From CAZUHK01 sp964620345 (GTDB taxonomy: Bacteria > Planctomycetota > Phycisphaerae > Phycisphaerales > Zrk34), in contig CAZUHK010000041.1 in the NCBI GenBank assembly GCA_964620345.1, forward strand, positions 1 to 17,976: 17,976 nucleotides of DNA, given 5' to 3'. Shown here piece by piece: positions 6,525-15,290 of the stretch. The notes beneath the pieces were generated by a model. The model was given only the letters and a program-made list of their open reading frames with translations, was not told the origin of the DNA and did no database searches. The position numbers and the translations under genes are program-made. The first letter of the stretch is position 1. Each line of letters starts with the position of its first letter.

Positions 6525-7262
6525 TCACATCAGCCAGCGCCCGCCGTCGACCCGGATCGTCTGGCCGGTCAGGTAATCGGCGTCGCGCACGAGGAACAGG
6601 ACGGCGGCGGCCGCGTCGTCGGGCGTGCCGGCCCGCTCCAGCGGCACGCGCGACAGGTACGCCCGTCGCTGCCGCTGGTCCATGTCCGCGGCCCAGGCCA
6701 CCACGCCCGGCGCGATCGCGTTGACCGTCACCTTCGGCGCCAGCTCGACCGCCAGCGTGCGTGTCATCTCCGCCAGCGCCGCCTTCGAGGCGTTGTACGC
6801 CGCGTAGCCCTTGCGCGGCCGGCCCATCACATGCACGTCGGTCAGGTGTACCACGCGCCCGCCTTCGCGAGCCGAGAGCAGGTCGCTCAACGCCTGCGTA
6901 ATCATCACCGGCGCGGTGACGTTGACGCGCATCGTCTCATGCCAGGCCTCGCGGCCGACCTTGCCCCAGGGCGTGGGTCGGAACACCGAGGCGTTGTGTA
7001 CCAGCACGTCCAGCCGATCGGTCTGGGCCAGCAGTTGCTTGCGGATCTTCATCGCGGTCAGCGGGTCGTTGAGGTCGGCCTGCAGGGGCCAGGCGTGGCG
7101 GCCCTTTTGGCGGAGCACGTCGGCCAGCTCCGCCGCCTCGTCCGGGCTGGTGAAAAAGGTGAACGCCACGTCGCACCCGGCCTCGGCCAGCTTCACGCAC
7201 ACCGCGCGGCCCACGCGCTTGGCGCCGCCGGTCACCAGCGCCACTTTGCCTTGCAAGTCCAT
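6525..7262 (-). CDS. SDR oxidoreductase, pteridine-reductase-like
   Basis: This 245-residue Rossmann-fold reductase belongs to the short-chain dehydrogenase/reductase family. The cofactor loop is TGGAKRVG (residues 11-18), the TGxxxRxG form typical of pteridine reductases (PTR1, FolM) rather than the common TGxxxGxG. HNAS (89-92), the Tyr156-xxx-Lys160 catalytic pair in YNASK, and NAIAPG (181-186) follow, and the C-terminal GQTIRVDGG is standard. The usual catalytic serine is absent: the matching segment reads HLTDVHVMG with Asp142 fourteen residues before the tyrosine. Pteridine reductases also use Asp here, usually thirteen residues away. A dihydropteridine or dihydromonapterin reductase role is plausible, but the substrate is not proven. 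A same-strand gene lies 82 bases upstream. Confidence 0.85.
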   Translation of the reverse strand: MDLQGKVALVTGGAKRVGRAVCVKLAEAGCDVAFTFFTSPDEAAELADVLRQKGRHAWPLQADLNDPLTAMKIRKQLLAQTDRLDVLVHNASVFRPTPWGKVGREAWHETMRVNVTAPVMITQALSDLLSAREGGRVVHLTDVHVMGRPRKGYAAYNASKAALAEMTRTLAVELAPKVTVNAIAPGVVAWAADMDQRQRRAYLSRVPLERAGTPDDAAAAVLFLVRDADYLTGQTIRVDGGRWLM

Positions 7263-7344
7263 GCCGATCCCAATCGTTTGTTGAGGGTGCCGCGCCCGTC
7301 CGTCGGCCGAGCAGGGGTATGACGTCTATCCCCCGCGGGTTGAT

Positions 7345-7722
<378 letters not shown>

Positions 7723-7729
7723 CGTGGCT

Positions 7730-7735
7730 ATTCTA
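7730..7735 (-). promoter_or_regulatory. TAGAAT -10 element for the 7345-7722 gene
   Basis: On the minus strand TAGAAT is preceded by GC and ends eight bases before the ATG at 7722, so transcription would start essentially at the start codon. No good -35 hexamer was found. Confidence 0.4.
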
Positions 7736-7766
7736 GCCAGATCGGGCCGGCCCGCGACGGCACAGA

Positions 7767-7798
7767 TTGCTTTCGTGCTCAGGTGACCGGTGTACAAT
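7767..7798 (+). promoter_or_regulatory. Weak candidate promoter for the S41 peptidase
   Basis: TACAAT at 7793-7798 is a fair -10 hexamer. The best upstream match, TTGCTT at 7767-7772, is 20 bases away, which is too far for a standard promoter. A start near 7805 would give a leader of about 53 bases to ATG 7858. Confidence 0.3.
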
Positions 7799-7857
7799 CG
7801 CCGAGAATAATGCGAAAGACCGGCTCGGCCCGGTCGTCCTTCCTATCGGCCCAGCCG

Positions 7858-10104
7858 ATGAAACTCGTGGGAGTGTTCAGACATATGCAGTTACACGCTT
7901 TTGTGATGGTTCGAGCGCTCGCCGCGACCTTGATGCTTGGGGCCGGCGCCTCGGCGGGGGCTGATTCACTGTCCAGTCTCGCGGCCGAGGCCTGGCAACT
8001 GGCGTCCAACGGCAAGCTCGACGCGATCTGGCAGCGCGTCGAATCCCTGCCCGAGCCCCAGCAGAAGCAGCCGGGCGTCGCGGCGCTCAAGCAATCGCTG
8101 ATCGACCACAAGGCCCACCAGACCGCCCGCCGCGCTCAGACCCACCGGGCGTTCGAGCAGGCCGTCGAAGAGATCAATGAGCACGTCGCCCAGGACAACC
8201 TCACCAAGGCCCTGAGCGCCGCGGTCGAGGCCCACGGCCTGACGGCCGAACCCGAGCGGTTCCTCCAAGGCGATGCGATTGTGTCGCTGGTGACCCGGGC
8301 CCAGACCGCCGCGGCCGACGCCGAGGCCGCCAATCGCTGGTTCGAGGCGCTGGTGGTCTACCGCCGGCTCGCGCTGCTGTTCGAGGGCCGCAACACCTAC
8401 GACGATCACCTCAAGCGCATCGCCCGCAAGTTGCGGATGCTGCGGCTGTACGCGCCCGATGAGTATTACCGCCAGTCCGACGAGTATGCCCGCACCCAGG
8501 GCGATGAGCCGACCAAGCGGTGGGAAGGCGACGAGGAAGATTCGTGGGAGAAGGAGCTGCGCGACATCGACAGCGATATGCTCCTGCGCGCCCTGACCCA
8601 GGCCGCGGACAAGCACGTCGAAAGCGCCAGCTACGAGAAGCTGTTCGTCGGCGGCGTCGAGTCGCTTGGCAACATGCTCAAGCTCCGCGCCCTGCGCAAG
8701 ACGTTCGACGGCCTGGCCGACGGCGACAGAATCCGCGACTTCGACCAATACCTTCAGGCCACCGTCCGCGACTTGAAGCGCAACACCGCCTGGCTCAGCT
8801 ACGCCCAGACCTCGAACCTGCTGGGCGAGCTGATGAAGAAAAACCGGCAGACGGTCAACCTGCCCGACTCGGTCATCATCTACGAGTTCGCCGACGGCGC
8901 GATGAGCACGCTCGACGATTTCTCCGCGATCATCTGGCCCAGCGAGAAGGAACGCTTCGATCGCACGACCAAGCAGAGCTTCTCGGGCGTGGGCATCCAG
9001 ATCACGCTCAGCGATGACGAGCTGACCGTCGTCAGCCCCCTGGAAGGCACGCCCGCCCACCGCGCGGGCCTGCGGGCCGGCGATCGCATCGTCACCATCG
9101 ACGGCAAATCCACCAACGGCATCATGCTCGAACAGGCCGTCAGCGCCATCACCGGCCCCGAGGGCACCACGGTGACCCTGGGCATCCGCAGTTCCGGCCG
9201 CGATGCGGTGCGCCAGGTCGAGCTGACCCGCAAGAAGATCAAGATCCACTCGGTCAAGGGCTTCCAGCGCGAGCCCGGCGGCAAGTGGCAATACTTCATC
9301 GATCCCGGCGCCCGCATCGGCTACCTCCGCGTCACGCAGTTCGGCCCGGACACCGCGATCGAAATGGACAAGGCGATCGAGCAGATGAAGGCCGAGGGCG
9401 GGATCAACGGCCTGGTGCTCGACCTGCGGTTCAACCCCGGCGGCCTGCTCAAGGCCGCGGTCGATGTGTCCAATCGATTCCTCAACGAGGGCACGATCGT
9501 CTCGGGCCACGCCGGCGCCGGCGGCGGCGACGCCTGGTCGGCCAAGGCCGACCCCAAGGATACCTACGGCCAGTTTCCCCTGGTCGTGCTGATCAACAAG
9601 GGCTCGGCGTCGGCCAGCGAGATCGTCGCCGGCGCCGTGCAGGACAGCGGCCGCGGCCTGGTCGTCGGCGAAAACTCATACGGCAAGGGCAGCGTCCAGC
9701 AACTGTTCCCCCTCAAGCAGCGCGGCTTCTTCGGCGAGGACAAGGCCTACATCAAAGTCACCACGCAGTACTACAAGCTCCCCTCGGGCCGCATCATTCA
9801 CCGCCGGCCCGGCGCCAGCACCTGGGGCGTCAAGCCCGACGTCACCGTCCGCATGACCGACCTGCAGGTCGAGAAGCTCATCAAGGCACGCATGATCGTC
9901 GATGTCCTGCGCGACCCCGATGAAGATGTGGACCCTGAAAATCTCGTCGGCCACGAGACCGATCAAGAGGATCGCAAGCTGTTCGAAGACGGCCCGAGGC
10001 CCACCAGCGCCCAGGAGATCTTCAGCCGCGGCTACGACCCGCAGCTCGAAACCGGCGTGCTGCTGCTGCGGGCCCGGCTGCTCGACGACCTGGCCCAGGG
10101 CTGA
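7858..10104 (+). CDS. Exported S41-family (C-terminal processing) serine peptidase with PDZ domain
   Basis: This 748-residue peptidase of the CtpA/Prc type has a Ser-Lys catalytic dyad and would act in the periplasm or on envelope proteins. An N-terminal signal (basic start, then hydrophobic ALAATLMLGAGASAGA) is followed by about 340 mostly helical, highly charged residues. The PDZ domain spans roughly residues 375-470 (GVGIQITLSDDELTVVSPLE at its start, then the AGLRAGDRI loop). In the peptidase core, KGSASASEI holds catalytic Ser585 and SYGKGSVQ holds Lys610; their 25-residue spacing equals that of E. coli Prc (S452/K477). Residues after about 650 form a C-terminal helical tail. ATG 7858 gives a basic n-region; ATG 7885 (with GGGAG 11 bases upstream) and ATG 7810 are alternatives. 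It converges with the glycosyltransferase gene, 19 bases between stops. The natural substrate is unknown. Confidence 0.93.
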   Translation: MKLVGVFRHMQLHAFVMVRALAATLMLGAGASAGADSLSSLAAEAWQLASNGKLDAIWQRVESLPEPQQKQPGVAALKQSLIDHKAHQTARRAQTHRAFEQAVEEINEHVAQDNLTKALSAAVEAHGLTAEPERFLQGDAIVSLVTRAQTAAADAEAANRWFEALVVYRRLALLFEGRNTYDDHLKRIARKLRMLRLYAPDEYYRQSDEYARTQGDEPTKRWEGDEEDSWEKELRDIDSDMLLRALTQAADKHVESASYEKLFVGGVESLGNMLKLRALRKTFDGLADGDRIRDFDQYLQATVRDLKRNTAWLSYAQTSNLLGELMKKNRQTVNLPDSVIIYEFADGAMSTLDDFSAIIWPSEKERFDRTTKQSFSGVGIQITLSDDELTVVSPLEGTPAHRAGLRAGDRIVTIDGKSTNGIMLEQAVSAITGPEGTTVTLGIRSSGRDAVRQVELTRKKIKIHSVKGFQREPGGKWQYFIDPGARIGYLRVTQFGPDTAIEMDKAIEQMKAEGGINGLVLDLRFNPGGLLKAAVDVSNRFLNEGTIVSGHAGAGGGDAWSAKADPKDTYGQFPLVVLINKGSASASEIVAGAVQDSGRGLVVGENSYGKGSVQQLFPLKQRGFFGEDKAYIKVTTQYYKLPSGRIIHRRPGASTWGVKPDVTVRMTDLQVEKLIKARMIVDVLRDPDEDVDPENLVGHETDQEDRKLFEDGPRPTSAQEIFSRGYDPQLETGVLLLRARLLDDLAQG

Positions 10105-10123
10105 GCGGCGGCGACACCCGTGC

Positions 10124-11098
10124 TCAGATCTGCCAGCGCCGCCGCGAGTAGGCCGGCGCGACCACGGCGACGACGCTGCCGATGAACCGCAGCGCGTAAA
10201 ACCCGCCCATCATCCCGATCGCCGGCGGAACCCGATGCGTCGCCAGCCCCACCCGCCGGTGACGGCGGCAGATGTTCGCGATCGCCAGCAGGGTGAGAAT
10301 CGGCCAGCGCAGGCATGCGCCCAGCAGCGCGCCGATCGGTCCGCGGCCGCGCTCCTGGCGAACCCGAAAGACATCATCCCGGCCGTGCGCCAGGGCGCGG
10401 CAGACGATGTGCCCGGCATCCGACGGTGGGGGATGTTCGGCCCTGGCGGCGGTGGCGGTCCAGATCGGAATGTCCGCCTGCCGCAGCGCTCGGGCCAGCA
10501 TCTGGCACGCCCCTCGCGTCACGCCCTGGGGTTGTTCGGGGAACGGATGCTCCAGCAACAGCGTTCGCCGGAACGCGACGTTGTTGGCAAAGAAGTGGCG
10601 GTTCCACGGATGCACACGGTCCTCGGCCGAACGCAACGGGAAGAACCAGCCCAGCGCGAACGCCTTGTCCACGAACGTCTCGTGCGCCAGGTACGTGGTG
10701 CCGGCCACGATGTCCGCACGCCGGGTCTCGAACGGCTTGAGGATGGCGTCGAGCCAGCCGGTCTCGGGGATGACATCGCTGTCGAGAAAAACGACGATCC
10801 GCCCACGGGCCCGGCGGGCGCCCTCGTTCTTGAGCTGGTAGTAGTGTTTGCCCGGGCACGGCTCGATGTGGAATTCGGTCGTTGCCGCCTCGGGGCGCTG
10901 CACGTGTCGCTCGAGCGCGGTCTGGATCGTCGAGCGTGCGACGCGGCGCGGATCGAACAGCACGATCACCTCGCTGCGCCGCGTGTCGCGGCGCAGCTCC
11001 TCGCCCAACCGCCGCAGCATCGCAAAGCAGCGCTGGTCGTCGCAGAGGATGACATTCTCCCACTCGATCACGATGCTTACGGTTGGATCGTCGCCCAT
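10124..11098 (-). CDS. Family 2 (GT-A) glycosyltransferase, membrane-associated
   Basis: This 324-residue protein resembles GT2 transferases, which move a sugar from a nucleotide donor to a lipid, protein or glycan. The nucleotide-binding strand is VSIVIEWEN (7-15). The metal-binding DSD triad lies at residues 106-108 in VVFLDSDVIPETGW, and a middle region AGTTYLAHETFVDKAFALGW resembles acceptor-side segments. Two hydrophobic stretches near the C-terminus (around LGACLRWPILTLLAIANI and MMGGFYALRFIGSVVAVVAP) suggest membrane association. The N-terminal EWEN replaces the more usual P-x-Y-N. ATG 11098 is chosen because GGGA lies about 9 bases upstream and a TATGAT hexamer overlaps the alternative ATG at 11152. 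Donor and acceptor are unknown, and no other glycan genes are adjacent. Confidence 0.8.
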   Translation of the reverse strand: MGDDPTVSIVIEWENVILCDDQRCFAMLRRLGEELRRDTRRSEVIVLFDPRRVARSTIQTALERHVQRPEAATTEFHIEPCPGKHYYQLKNEGARRARGRIVVFLDSDVIPETGWLDAILKPFETRRADIVAGTTYLAHETFVDKAFALGWFFPLRSAEDRVHPWNRHFFANNVAFRRTLLLEHPFPEQPQGVTRGACQMLARALRQADIPIWTATAARAEHPPPSDAGHIVCRALAHGRDDVFRVRQERGRGPIGALLGACLRWPILTLLAIANICRRHRRVGLATHRVPPAIGMMGGFYALRFIGSVVAVVAPAYSRRRWQI

Positions 11099-11147
11099 AT
11101 CGCCATCCCGCCGACTCGCCCATCGCCGGGCCCCAACGAGTGTCGTG

Positions 11148-11153
11148 ATCATA
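11148..11153 (-). promoter_or_regulatory. Possible TATGAT -10 for the glycosyltransferase gene
   Basis: On the minus strand TATGAT sits about 50 bases before ATG 11098 and overlaps the upstream alternative ATG at 11152. No clear -35 is present. Confidence 0.3.
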
Positions 11154-11181
11154 ATCGATGTCGACTCAGACCGCCGTTCGG

Positions 11182-11276
11182 CCGTTTGCGGCTTCGCGCC
11201 GCGGCTAAGATCGCATCCAATGGACCGGCACGATCGAGTTCATCGGAGCATCGAACCGGCGCGAAGCCGCAAGCGG
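11182..11276. repeat. 20-bp inverted repeat, 55-base spacer
   Basis: The left arm at 11182-11201 (CCGTTTGCGGCTTCGCGCCG) and the right arm at 11257-11276 are complementary at 19 of 20 positions; the exception would be a G-U pair in RNA. The element lies between the pckG terminator and the glycosyltransferase start. It resembles a short palindromic intergenic repeat; no transposase is nearby and no second copy is seen in this window. Confidence 0.75.
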
Positions 11277-11285
11277 CGGGACGAC

Positions 11286-11320
11286 AAAAGAGCGTGGGCC
11301 GCTCGGTGCGACCCACGCTC
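11286..11320 (-). terminator. Rho-independent terminator of pckG
   Basis: Read on the minus strand, a perfect 9-bp stem GAGCGTGGG / CCCACGCTC (arms 11312-11320 and 11290-11298, loop of 13) is followed at once by TTTT (11286-11289). It begins 33 bases after the pckG stop codon. Confidence 0.8.
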
Positions 11321-11353
11321 GGAGCAGGAGAAAAAAATCTCGGGTCGGCGGCG

Positions 11354-13195
11354 TTACGTCCTGGCCTGGTGCAGTCGCGCTTCGAGGGCGGCCAGTTCGT
11401 CGTTGAGCGGCTGGGGCAGGCGGTCGCCGAACGTCTGAAAGTGTTCCTTGATCGCGCCGGCCGCCTCCAGCCACTGCCGCGGGTCGATCTTCATCAGCTC
11501 AGCCATGTCTTGCTTGCTGATGTCCAGGCCGTCGAGATCGAGCGCGCCCTCGGCGGGCGTGCGGCCCAGGGGCGTGTCGATCGCTTGAGCCGCGCCGTCG
11601 CAGCGCTCGAAGATGTACTTGAGCACGCGGCTGTTGTCGCCGAAGCCCGGCCACAGCCACTTGCCATCGTCGGACTGGCGGAACCAGTTGACGTAGAAGA
11701 TTTTCGGCATGGTGCCGCCCTCGCTCGTGTCGCCGCCGTGGTCTGCGCCGAGCTTGAGCCAGTGGCCGAAGTAATCGCCCATGTGGTAGCCGCAGAACGG
11801 CAGCATGGCCATCGGGTCGAAGCGGAGCTGGCCCAGGTCGCCCGACGCCGCGGCGGTTTTCTCCGAGGCCATCGACGCGCCCAGGAACGTGCCGTGCCGC
11901 CAGCTCATGGCTTCGATGACCAGCGGCTGCACGCGGGCGCGGCGGCCGCCGAACAGGATCGCATCGATCGGCACGCCCGCGGGGTCTTCCCACTCGGCGG
12001 CGATGACCGGGCACTGGCCGGCCGGGGCGGTGAAGCGGGCGTTGGGGTGGGCCGCGGTGCGGCCGCAGTCCGGCGTCCATGGCCGACGCAGCCAGTCCAT
12101 GGCGCTGTCGGGCGCTTCGTCCATGTCTTCCCAGTACACATCGCCATCGGGCGTGATCGCGCCGTTGGTGAAGATGCTGTTCTTCGATAGCGAGGCCATG
12201 GCGTTGGGGTTGGAATCGGTGTTCGTGCCCGGCGCCACGCCGAAGAACCCCGCCTCGGGATTGATCGCGTGGAGCCGGCCGTCGTCCTTGAACTTCATCC
12301 AGCAGATGTCATCGCCGATGCACTCGCACTTCCAGCCGGGAATGGTGGGGTTGAGCATGGCGAGGTTGGTCTTGCCGCAGGCCGAGGGAAAGGCCGCGGC
12401 GATGTACTTCACCTCGCCCCGGGGGCTGGTGAGCTTGAGGATGAGCATGTGCTCGGCCATCCAGCCCTCGTCGCGGGCCTGGACGCTGGCGATGCGCAGG
12501 GCGTGGCACTTCTTGCCCAGCAGCGCGTTGCCGCCGTAGCCCGAGCCGTAGCTCCAGATCTCGCGCGTCTCGGGGTAGTGGGTGATGTACTTGTTGTTCG
12601 CGTTGCACGGCCAGGGCAGGTCGGCCTGCCTGGGGTCGGTCAGCGGGTAGCCGACCGAGTGGATGCCGCGGACGAAGTCGTCGCTGTCGCCGAGGGTCTG
12701 GAGCACCTTGGTGCCCACACGCGCCATGATATGCATGTTGGCCACGACGTAGGGGCTGTCGGTGCAGATGAACCCGATCTTCGCGATGGGCGAGCCGATC
12801 GGGCCCATCGAGTAGGGAATCACGTAGAGCGCGCGGCCGGCCATGCAGCCGTCGTAGTGCTCGCGGAGGAGCTGCTTGCACTGCCGGGGGTCTTTCCAGT
12901 TGTTGGTCGGCCCGGCGTCGGACTCGTCCTCCGAGCAGATGTAGGTGCGGTCTTCCACGCGCGCCACGTCGGTCGGGTCCGAGCGGATCAACAGACTGTT
13001 GGGCTTCCTGGCGGGATTGAGCCGGATCGCGGTGCCCGCGTCGACCATCGCGTTGGCCATCGCCTGGTACTCATCCTGCGAGCCATCACACCAGCAGACC
13101 CGATCGGGTTTGGTCATCGCGGCGACCTCGTCGACCCAGTCCAGCAGCTTCTGGTTGGTGGTGGGTGCGTCGGGGTTGGCAGGCGCTTGGGTCAT
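11354..13195 (-). CDS. pckG: Phosphoenolpyruvate carboxykinase (GTP)
   Basis: This 613-residue cytoplasmic enzyme interconverts oxaloacetate plus GTP with PEP, GDP and CO2, linking the TCA cycle to gluconeogenesis or working in reverse for carboxylation. Hallmarks of the GTP-type family are all present: Arg71 in RSDPTDVARVE, the substrate loop YGGNALLGKKC (220-230) with the metal-binding lysine, His249 in AEHMLILKL, the P-loop FPSACGKTN (269-277) with reactive Cys273, the metal-binding GDDICWMKF (294-302), GFFGVAPGTN, and nucleotide-site segments near FTNGAITPDG and FCGYHMGDYFGHW. Length is typical of the family. GGAG lies eight bases before ATG 13195. It has its own candidate promoter and a clear terminator, so it appears to be monocistronic. 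No key residue looks altered. Confidence 0.98.
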   Translation of the reverse strand: MTQAPANPDAPTTNQKLLDWVDEVAAMTKPDRVCWCDGSQDEYQAMANAMVDAGTAIRLNPARKPNSLLIRSDPTDVARVEDRTYICSEDESDAGPTNNWKDPRQCKQLLREHYDGCMAGRALYVIPYSMGPIGSPIAKIGFICTDSPYVVANMHIMARVGTKVLQTLGDSDDFVRGIHSVGYPLTDPRQADLPWPCNANNKYITHYPETREIWSYGSGYGGNALLGKKCHALRIASVQARDEGWMAEHMLILKLTSPRGEVKYIAAAFPSACGKTNLAMLNPTIPGWKCECIGDDICWMKFKDDGRLHAINPEAGFFGVAPGTNTDSNPNAMASLSKNSIFTNGAITPDGDVYWEDMDEAPDSAMDWLRRPWTPDCGRTAAHPNARFTAPAGQCPVIAAEWEDPAGVPIDAILFGGRRARVQPLVIEAMSWRHGTFLGASMASEKTAAASGDLGQLRFDPMAMLPFCGYHMGDYFGHWLKLGADHGGDTSEGGTMPKIFYVNWFRQSDDGKWLWPGFGDNSRVLKYIFERCDGAAQAIDTPLGRTPAEGALDLDGLDISKQDMAELMKIDPRQWLEAAGAIKEHFQTFGDRLPQPLNDELAALEARLHQART

Positions 13196-13234
13196 CGTGA
13201 CGGCTCCATCAGCAAGGGGCGGAACGAAAGGTCA

Positions 13235-13240
13235 GTTATA
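13235..13240 (-). promoter_or_regulatory. TATAAC -10 element of pckG
   Basis: On the minus strand GCTATAACT places a -10 hexamer about 40 bases before the ATG, with a transcript start near 13228. No strong -35 hexamer is seen at the normal distance, which may mean activator dependence. Confidence 0.45.
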
Positions 13241-13393
13241 GCGCCCAACTGCTCTCGGGGCAGGCCCGGGTCGGGATAATCCGTTGCGGATCGCGGGGCC
13301 GACGTGGAATCACACGATAGAGGGTAGGCCTTTCCAATACGATCTTGGTCGGTCTGGAATCTTTACAAACGCATGGCCACGCTGGGGCCGCGG

Positions 13394-15220
13394 CTACCGG
13401 CCGACCACGCCGCGAATCTCAGCTTCGATGTTCGCCGCCTCATCCGCGTCGCCGGCTTCTTTCAGCTTCGCCGCGTAGAGCATGCCGATCCGGTACCAGT
13501 TGCTCTGGGTCATGAACGTGCCGGCCATCTGCTGCGGTCGGGCGGTGCGGCGCCAGGTCTGCTCGTAAAGCTGCGGCACGCGGTCGGCCTTGCCCGTCTG
13601 CCGAAGCATCGCTTCGGTCCGCTTGAGCGCGGTGATGACGAACGGCCCGTCGTTCACGAACCGGCGGATCACATCCTCGTAGCGCTGGCCGGCCTTGCGC
13701 GGCTCGTCCATCTTCTGCCACAGCTCGCCCTGGGCGAGCCGCACCTCCGCGGCCAGATCCTTGCGGCGGGTAAACAGCTTGAACGCCGAATCCCACAGCC
13801 GGCTCTGCTCGTGCGGGTTGTCGATGTTCGCGATCATCGGCTTGAGCATCGTCAGCGTGAAGTCGGGGTACTTTCGCCCCGTCAGCCGCTGCACGAGCGA
13901 GGCCCACGCCTTGGCTTGGCCCAGCGACAGCTTGCCGGCCTCGGCCAGGTCGCGCACGGCGAACCAGCCATCGGCGTACCCGACGTTCGCCCGCAGGCCC
14001 GCCTCGATCAGCGACAGTTGATCCGCGGCCGCGCCCCCGCGCACCGGCTGGGGCGTCTGCTCGCCGTCGAGCGGGGCGAGGTAGTCGGGCTTGAATTCGC
14101 CCGCGCCCGACAGCTCACGCACGCGCAGGGCCGCATCGGTCATCGCCACCGCGGTGTGCCGATCGTTGGCCCGCGTGCCGATCAACTCCGCCAGCAGCGA
14201 CACGTAGCTGTCGGGCACGGTCTGGCGGGTCCGCGGGTGGTTCACGTGGCCGCGCACGCCCTGGTAGGCGTCGTACCGGCCGACGTCGAAGTTCCACACG
14301 CCTTGCCGGCCGCGGGCCTGGAGGAAGCCGACCCACGCGTGGCCGACTTCCGCGGAATGCCCGACGACATAGGCCGTGGGCGCGCCGATCGACTTGCCCA
14401 CCGCCATGGCAAAGTAGGCCTGGTCGGCGCACACCCCGCCGTGCTGGTGGATGTTGGGCAGCGTGAAGCCGAGCTGCGTCACCTTCTTGGGCGTGCGCTG
14501 GCGCAGGTGGTTGTAGTCGTACTTGATGTCAAAGAAGCGGGCGCCGACATTCCGGTCGTTGGCGTACTTCTCCAAAGCCCATTGCATCTCGCCGACCTTC
14601 GCTGTTGAATCGACGACCCAGACCATCAACTCGGTCGGCACCGCGGTCAGGCCGAACAGCATCTTCCGTTCGTTGTCGACGTAAAAGTCGAACAGTGCGA
14701 CCACGTCGTCGGCCTGGGCCTGGTTTTCGTTGATCCGCCGGCGCAGCGGCTTGTCGTGTACGACGCACAGCGCCGCGGTGAGCGGGGGGTACTTGGCGAC
14801 CGTCTCGCCCTTGGCCGCGTGCAGCTTCGCCAGCACGCCGTACACCTCGGCCGGCTTGTCGTGCCCGGTGACCGCAAATGCCAGCTCGCGCGCGAGATCA
14901 TCGTTTGCCCGCAGCAGTTCATACAGCGACCTGGCCTGGCTGGCGCTCACCGTGGCGAGCTGCGCGGTGAGCCGCCGCAGGAACGCGGCCTCGACGAACG
15001 GCCGGGTCGTGCGCGTCGGCGCGTAGCCCACCACGAAATCGAACAACGCCTGCGCATCGGCCGCGGCCTGTGCGAAATCGTGTTCGCTTTCGAGCTGGCG
15101 GTGGATCGCGTCAATCCGCTGCGACACAAACGGGTCGATGCCCGCGGCGGTCGCGGGTCGGGCGACGACAGCGTTCGTCAACAGGCAACAACCGAGGGCC
15201 AGGGCGATGCGGTAAGCCAT
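13394..15220 (-). CDS. Exported transglutaminase-like (papain-fold) protein
   Basis: This 608-residue protein starts with a signal peptide (MAYRIALALGCCLLTNAVVA, probable cleavage near ATAA), so it should be exported. Residues about 30-245 are helical. A transglutaminase-like core follows with a complete Cys-His-Asp triad: Cys264 in GGVCADQAYFAMAVGKSIG, His294 in VGHAWVGF and Asp312 in WNFDVGRYD. Bacterial members of this fold act as cysteine peptidases, amidases or cross-linkers; which reaction applies here cannot be told. The remaining 290 residues are helical and TPR-like (QKMDEPRKAGQRYEDVIRRF), perhaps for binding partners. AAGGA lies about nine bases before ATG 15220, and a good promoter lies upstream. 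pckG follows after 198 bases with its own promoter, so joint transcription is uncertain. Confidence 0.82.
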   Translation of the reverse strand: MAYRIALALGCCLLTNAVVARPATAAGIDPFVSQRIDAIHRQLESEHDFAQAAADAQALFDFVVGYAPTRTTRPFVEAAFLRRLTAQLATVSASQARSLYELLRANDDLARELAFAVTGHDKPAEVYGVLAKLHAAKGETVAKYPPLTAALCVVHDKPLRRRINENQAQADDVVALFDFYVDNERKMLFGLTAVPTELMVWVVDSTAKVGEMQWALEKYANDRNVGARFFDIKYDYNHLRQRTPKKVTQLGFTLPNIHQHGGVCADQAYFAMAVGKSIGAPTAYVVGHSAEVGHAWVGFLQARGRQGVWNFDVGRYDAYQGVRGHVNHPRTRQTVPDSYVSLLAELIGTRANDRHTAVAMTDAALRVRELSGAGEFKPDYLAPLDGEQTPQPVRGGAAADQLSLIEAGLRANVGYADGWFAVRDLAEAGKLSLGQAKAWASLVQRLTGRKYPDFTLTMLKPMIANIDNPHEQSRLWDSAFKLFTRRKDLAAEVRLAQGELWQKMDEPRKAGQRYEDVIRRFVNDGPFVITALKRTEAMLRQTGKADRVPQLYEQTWRRTARPQQMAGTFMTQSNWYRIGMLYAAKLKEAGDADEAANIEAEIRGVVGR

Positions 15221-15260
15221 GTGAGATGTCCTTGCCGGAAAGCGGATCGGATTTCATCTC

Positions 15261-15290
15261 AACATAGGCCAATTCAGACCGACGGGTCAA
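15261..15290 (-). promoter_or_regulatory. Promoter of the transglutaminase-like gene
   Basis: On the minus strand TTGACC (15285-15290) and TATGTT (15261-15266) are separated by 18 bases, and transcription would start near 15254, about 34 bases before the ATG. This is the best sigma70-type promoter in the window. Confidence 0.6.

Noticed and set aside
9902..13279. Long plus-strand open frames across the glycosyltransferase and pckG region
   Set aside because: They lie antisense to well-supported genes and show no recognisable protein features.
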